DNA from: Shimazuella soli
Lineage (GTDB): Bacteria; Bacillota; Bacilli; Thermoactinomycetales; Thermoactinomycetaceae
Direction: 5' to 3'
DNA length: 64,000 nucleotides
Assembly (NCBI RefSeq): GCF_022511585.1
Contig: NZ_JAKWBN010000004.1
Span: 62,001 to 126,000 of the forward strand
Shown: positions 60,040 to 64,000 of the stretch, one piece after another
Layout of the letters: each line of letters opens with the position of its first letter
Position numbering within the stretch: position 1 is the first letter of the stretch
Notes under the pieces: model-generated
The model's database searches: none
What the model was told of the DNA's origin: nothing
What the model saw: only the letters and a program-made list of their open reading frames with translations
Position numbers and translations under genes: made by a program

Positions 60040-60229
60040 AGGATTCTCTCTTTATTTTATTTTTAAAACAGCGCCAATAGTTGTCACTGTTTTAGTATAC
60101 AATAAAAAAACACAGGAAGGAGTAATTCAATTTAATGGAAACAGGGCAAAATCGTAGAGAGAAGAATGCTAAAAATCACAAATTCATAAATAACATAACA
60201 AAACAGAAATAGATGGGAGTAAAGAGCTG

Positions 60230-60760
60230 ATGGAAATAAACCGAAAAATCAAAGCGTTCATGGAAGAATGTATCAAAGAAAGTAAGGAGACAGGCCTTCA
60301 AGCAGCAGCATATGTGGATGGTCAATTGGTTTTAGATACTTGGGCAGGAATAGCTAATCCATCAACTGGACAAGAAGTAACTAGAGATACACTTTTTACT
60401 GTCTTTTCCTGTGGAAAAGGGATTGTAGCAACAGCAATTCATCTATTAGCTGAGGCAGGAAAAATTGATTATGATGATCCTATTTCTACTTAATTAGAAA
60501 GCTCTGGTATAGATAAAGTTCTGGGTTTAAAAGTTAAGAGGGGATTAGGTTACCAATTGGGTGGGATACATCCGGCTTTTAGTAGCAGAATAGAAGTGTT
60601 TGGACATCCTGGTATTAGTGGGGCAATTGCTTTTGCTGATCCTGAATACCGTTTTTCCCTTGCAATATTGAAAAATTATTGTGAATGGAATCCTAGTGAT
60701 TATTCTACTGAAACTAAAATCGCTCGATTGATAAGAGCAGAGTTACAGATCCCAGAGTAA
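60230..60760 (+). pseudogene. Beta-lactamase-family gene with internal deletion
   Basis: The first 87 codons from ATG 60230 give the start of a serine beta-lactamase-like hydrolase with the SxxK nucleophile motif in VFSCGKGIVATAIHLLAEAG. A TAA at 60491-60493 follows. The frame then continues, with no shift, into the family's C-terminal part (LGYQLGGIHPAF, FGHPGISGAIAFADPEYRFS) up to 60760. About 200 residues in the middle, including the YxN motif, are missing. So the gene is dead. Confidence 0.75.
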
Positions 60761-61271
60761 TCGAAAATATAAAAAACGTCTTTTGAAACATACAAAACGT
60801 AAATTGACACAACAACCCTCTACAGTATATTCAAAATTAGCTATTACAAAAGCTCAAGAAGAATATAACCATGTGATTTCTTCTTTTTTTGGTTAAAAAC
60901 AGACCGATTTGAAATAGATATCGGTTTGTTTTCCATTTTTTGATCAAATTAGGGTTTGTCGTTTGGTTGCTGGTTCTGCGCCTATTTAACTTCGATCAGG
61001 GATGGCATTTCCTGAAGAGAGATCCTATCGGCATGCGATGAAAAAACGAGGAATCTTTCAAAGTATGTCTTAGAAAGGCAATTACTTGGATAGTGTCGGA
61101 ATGGAGGATTTCTTCGGCTTATAAAAAAAGAAAATTAGTTATATTTTAAAAAAATGAGAGTATGGATCACTATTCACTATTACAACCACAAATGAAAAAA
61201 GGCAAAATTAATGGGTATGAGTTCAGTTCAATACCGAACACATACCCAACAGATTGCTTGAATTTCCGTGT
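60761..61271. other. Gap with terminator, repeat and hairpin
   Basis: This 511-base gap holds a terminator-like stem (AAACAGACCGAT, 60897-60908, with the ATCGGTTTGTTT region to 60931). A diverged copy of the dispersed repeat follows (60931-60988, ending TGCTGGTTCTGCGCCTATTT). A hairpin GGGTATGAGTTC with GAACACATACCC lies at 61213-61247. No convincing gene was found. Confidence 0.5.
61213..61247 (-). terminator. Hairpin downstream of lexA-operon
   Basis: GGGTATG/CATACCC and GTTC/GAAC pair with one mismatch, located just after the minus-strand oxidoreductase gene. On the minus strand it is followed by TTAATTTTGCCTTTTTT. Confidence 0.6.
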
Positions 61272-61943
61272 CTAACTTTTTGGGGTCACTTCAGTTCTTT
61301 TTGCGATTTTTTCTATTTGTGTGGAGTCATATATATGAAAACCTAATGTTTCTTCTTTTGAAACATGAATCATAGCTTGGGCCACGGATTGCGCTTGGTT
61401 TGGTTTATATTTCTTCAATGGTCCTTTAAGAAACCACCTACTGAAAGGAGCTGCTAATCTTTCGCTTAGCCGAAATTCTGATCGGTCTCCTAACAGTAGG
61501 GAAGGGCGGAAAATATGTAGAGATGGAAGCTTTAGCTTTTGTAAGTCTTGCTCCATTTCGCCTTTTACTCTGCTATAGAAAAACATCGATTTTGGATTTG
61601 CACCCATCGAGCTTATAACAAGAAATTTTGCGTTATTTTCGGCAGTTAATTTTCCAGCATCCAAGACATAATCATGATCCACACGATAAAAAGCTTCTTT
61701 TGTTTTTGCTTTATTTATGGTAGTTCCAAGGCAACAAAATATACTGTCAACTTGAAATATTCCTGAAGAAAAGGGAAGTTGTTCAAAATCGATAACATGT
61801 TCAACTAATTTGTCATGTATCCAATTTGTTGATTTCCTTACGAGAATATGTATTTTATCGTATGTTTCATCATCAAAGAGCAAACGACTCAAAGAAGAAC
61901 CAACTAGCCCGCTTGCTCCTATAACAAGCGCCTTTTTCGTCAT
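61272..61943 (-). CDS. NAD(P)-binding protein, TIP30/atypical SDR type
   Basis: The 223-residue Rossmann-fold protein has VIGASGLVGSSLSRLL at the N terminus, CCLGTTINKAKTKEAFYRVD, and SSMGANPKSMFFYSRVKGEM with the YxxxK-like pair, as in the HTATIP2/TIP30 branch of atypical SDRs. The substrate is unknown. Its ATG directly abuts the lexA stop (TAG then ATG), so it is in the lexA operon and may share SOS control. Confidence 0.75.
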   Translation of the reverse strand: MTKKALVIGASGLVGSSLSRLLFDDETYDKIHILVRKSTNWIHDKLVEHVIDFEQLPFSSGIFQVDSIFCCLGTTINKAKTKEAFYRVDHDYVLDAGKLTAENNAKFLVISSMGANPKSMFFYSRVKGEMEQDLQKLKLPSLHIFRPSLLLGDRSEFRLSERLAAPFSRWFLKGPLKKYKPNQAQSVAQAMIHVSKEETLGFHIYDSTQIEKIAKRTEVTPKS

Positions 61944-62567
61944 CTATACAATTTCTCTGATTAAGCTTACCACTTTACCAAGTATGGTAACTTGAGGTAG
62001 ACGTAATGGTTGCAAGCGATCATTTTCTGGTTGCAACCGAATATGATCCCCTTCTTTAAAGAAGCGTTTTACCGTTGCTTCTCCGTCTCCGGTCATGGCT
62101 ACCACGATTTCTCCGTTGTCAGCTGTATTCTGTTGGCGGACAACAACATAATCTCCATCCATAATTCCAGCATTTATCATGCTATCACCTTGAACAGACA
62201 GTAAAAAAGTAGTTCGATCTTCTCCTGCAATTCGTGCAGGAAGAGGGAAGTAATCTTCGATATTCTCTACAGCTGTAATTGGTTCGCCTGCTGTTACTTT
62301 GCCCACCAGTGGTACCATTACAGTATCTTTTTTAAGTGCATTAGAATTTTGATCCAGGATCTCGATTGCTCTTGGTTTTGTTGGATCACGTCGAATATAA
62401 CCTTTTTTTTCCAAACGGTTAAGATGCCCATGTACAGTAGAACTAGATGCTAAACCTACTGCTTCTCCGATCTCTCTTACAGAAGGAGGATACCCTTTTT
62501 CATAAACTTCTTTTTGTATATAGTTTAAAATAGCTTGTTGCCTTTCAGAAAGTTTATTACTTTTCAC
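61944..62567 (-). CDS. lexA: SOS repressor LexA
   Basis: The 207-residue repressor has an N-terminal winged helix ([20 protein letters not shown]) and the S24 peptidase domain. The Ala-Gly cleavage site is in [12 protein letters not shown], the catalytic Ser in [12 protein letters not shown], and the Lys in [13 protein letters not shown] 62567 is chosen because AAGGAG lies eight bases upstream and the length matches B. subtilis LexA; the longer frame crosses the promoter. RecA-stimulated self-cleavage would derepress SOS genes. Confidence 0.95.
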   Translation of the reverse strand: MKSNKLSERQQAILNYIQKEVYEKGYPPSVREIGEAVGLASSSTVHGHLNRLEKKGYIRRDPTKPRAIEILDQNSNALKKDTVMVPLVGKVTAGEPITAVENIEDYFPLPARIAGEDRTTFLLSVQGDSMINAGIMDGDYVVVRQQNTADNGEIVVAMTGDGEATVKRFFKEGDHIRLQPENDRLQPLRLPQVTILGKVVSLIREIV

Positions 62568-62597
62568 ATTCTCATCTCCTTTTCTCCCGGAAAATTC

Positions 62598-62611
62598 CGA
62601 ACATATTGTAT
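62598..62611. promoter_or_regulatory. Candidate LexA box
   Basis: CGAACATATTGTAT has one perfect CGAAC half-site and a poor second half. It lies 31 bases before the lexA start, where autoregulation is expected. Confidence 0.45.
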
Positions 62612-62660
62612 CGGTCTGTACCATTATAGCGAAACAAGATAAAAAAATCAAACGGTTGTT

Positions 62661-63701
62661 CTAGAGAATGTCTGCTTGTATAGATGCTAATTTATCCAAT
62701 GCATCATCTTTTTCTGTATTGATAACATGGGTATAGATTTGTGTAGTCTGGATACTAGAATGACCTAAAATCTCTTGCACTACCCTTAAATTCTCTCCAT
62801 TTGATAGCAACATAGTTGCGAGTGTGTGACGAAGTTTGTGTGGAGATATATTGGCAGCTTTGGGAGGGAGTTTCGCTTCCCGAACATATTTGGTGATAAG
62901 TTCAGAGATCCCTTTTCTGCTTAATCGATTAGCGTTTTTGTTTAAAAATAGGGCAGGATCATGAGATGAAGGGCGTTCTTGTAAATATTGCTCCAGAGAA
63001 CCAACTACAACTGCATTCAATTTTAACATCCGTTCTTTTCCGCCTTTTCCCATGATTACAATCCGAAGAGAATCACCTGCTTTCTGCAAACTATTCATAT
63101 CTAAGTTAACTAACTCAGATACACGCATCCCAGTGTTTAATAAAAGCAATAAAATGGAAAGATCTCTTGTTTTAATCCAAGATATTGTAGTCTTTCGATT
63201 ATGATAAGTTTGAACAGCTTGCAGAAGACGAGTCACTTCCTCCATCGTTAAAAAAACAGGTACTTTTTGTTTCGATCTTGTTCTCAAGCTAGCATCTTCA
63301 TAAGCTTGCATTGGGTCTTTTTCGAGAACTTGTGCAGTCACCAGATAACGAAATAGCGAACGAAGAGAGGCTCTTTTTCTCTGTTTACCACTTCTTGTAT
63401 TCTCATGAAAATGCTTTCTGGTTATCCATTCTCCTTTTGCAGTTTGGACATAGATTGTCCGTTCATATCCATTTTCTATGTAACGAAAAAACCTTTTGAT
63501 GGTCAAAGCGTCCAATGATTCTATGTCTTTATTTTTTTCTTTTAGAAAACGGAAAAACAAAGAAAAATCGTAAGCATAATTGGCGATTGTTAAAGGGGAT
63601 CTCTCTGCACTAATCATTTCCAAAAAGAAATCTTGTACATCTTCTGGAAAATCACTAATAAGTCGATTTATATTCGAGGGTAGCCTTCGCGAGTGAAACA
63701 T
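62661..63701 (-). CDS. Tyrosine recombinase, Xer-like
   Basis: The 346-residue recombinase has an N-terminal SAM-like core-binding domain and the catalytic domain with the Arg in LLNTGMRVSELVNL, a Lys in IMGKGGKER, HxxR in SPHKLRHTLATML, and the late GHSSIQTTQIYTH (His and nucleophile Tyr). It is longer than XerC/XerD (about 300) because of an insert around residues 80-105 (including KGEWITRKHFHENTRSGK). Whether it resolves chromosome dimers or is a domesticated integrase cannot be told. It lies upstream of lexA on the same strand. Confidence 0.85.
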   Translation of the reverse strand: MFHSRRLPSNINRLISDFPEDVQDFFLEMISAERSPLTIANYAYDFSLFFRFLKEKNKDIESLDALTIKRFFRYIENGYERTIYVQTAKGEWITRKHFHENTRSGKQRKRASLRSLFRYLVTAQVLEKDPMQAYEDASLRTRSKQKVPVFLTMEEVTRLLQAVQTYHNRKTTISWIKTRDLSILLLLLNTGMRVSELVNLDMNSLQKAGDSLRIVIMGKGGKERMLKLNAVVVGSLEQYLQERPSSHDPALFLNKNANRLSRKGISELITKYVREAKLPPKAANISPHKLRHTLATMLLSNGENLRVVQEILGHSSIQTTQIYTHVINTEKDDALDKLASIQADIL

Positions 63702-64000
63702 TCTCTCATCATCCTTATCTAACTCTTTTTTTGTAACTATAGTCTATCGGAAAGATACCCGCAAATAAACACATGACGATCGTTTGAATTTTCTATTATA
63801 TATGTACTGTGTTATAGTAGCAGTAGAAAAGATTTTCTCAAAGGGGAGAGAACCAATTTTATTTGTATGCCGTAATAAATAGGTTACTAGCAAAATAATA
63901 GAATAAAAACAAAGCCGCCCAATGATAGGCGGTTTATTTTTGACAATAAGATACTGCTTCCTTTGGTTAGAAAATATTATTGTTTGATCACTGTTAAATT
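63702..64000 (+). other. Possible short transcript near window end
   Basis: TATAGT near 63815 could be a -10 box. GGGGAG near 63843 looks like a ribosome site before a TTG-started frame of about 11 codons, and GCCGCC with GGCGGT (63914-63933) followed by TTTATTTTTG is a good terminator. Together they suggest a transcript of roughly 120 bases, either a leader or a small RNA. No protein gene of size was found. Confidence 0.35.

Overview
The window looks like chromosomal DNA of a low-GC, endospore-forming member of the Bacillales. Most genes sit near one third G+C. They include a gerA-type germination operon, a panBCD operon, an MhqR-like quinone-response cluster, lexA, ackA and bacterial NHEJ genes. 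Thermoactinomycetaceae is my best guess at family level, but the sequence does not prove it. No tRNA, rRNA or CRISPR array was seen.

Layout. 0-3 kb: a GC-rich gene for a duplicated-domain protein, then panB-panC-panD with overlapping reading frames and a strong terminator. 3-10.8 kb: an IS4-type relic, a flavin monooxygenase behind a padR gene carrying an in-frame stop, an mhqR / ring-cleaving dioxygenase / mhqD cluster with two matching palindromic operators, an SDR, a GNAT and a WYL regulator. 10.9-23.8 kb: a TPR protein, Ku, an orphan Pycsar-effector-like membrane protein, a CDGSH protein, an alpha/beta hydrolase, a uvsE relic, trxB, class I ribonucleotide reductase behind two NrdR boxes, a truncated haemoglobin and an MFS transporter. 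23.9-31.8 kb: a gerA operon (A with an acidic repeat domain, C, a 52-residue membrane protein, and two B permeases) running straight into an ATP-dependent DNA ligase, followed by a stand-alone LigD-type polymerase. With Ku at 12.3 kb this is a complete but split NHEJ set. 31.9-34.7 kb: a polytopic membrane protein and mtaD.

34.8-48.6 kb is a transposon graveyard. It holds ends and transposase fragments of at least three Tn3-family elements, one intact Tn3 transposase/resolvase pair, a 0.7 kb miniature Tn3 element, a 53-bp inverted repeat pair 8 kb apart, and an IS30 relic. Passengers include a GC-rich GNAT gene, a DUF4309 lipoprotein and an ECF sigma/DUF4179 pair. An aldo-keto reductase/TetR pair with a striking operator, azoR and two gene fragments lie at its right side.

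48.8-64 kb returns to ordinary chromosome. It carries an SPFH protein with a ribbon-helix-helix partner behind a palindromic promoter, a two-gene FtsH-like module, a 3-hydroxyacyl-CoA dehydrogenase, ackA, aspB, a MerR-controlled protease operon, a VOC protein, a WYL regulator, an internally deleted beta-lactamase-family gene, an NAD(P)-binding protein with lexA, and a tyrosine recombinase.

Four single-gene islets (78-602, 13095-13755, 22050-22407, 36547-37148) stand out by GC-rich coding sequence, AT-rich flanks and a strong hairpin right after the stop codon. They look like separately acquired cassettes. The best leads for something undescribed are these islets, the split FtsH-like module, the SPFH/RHH module, and the germination operon fused to a repair ligase.
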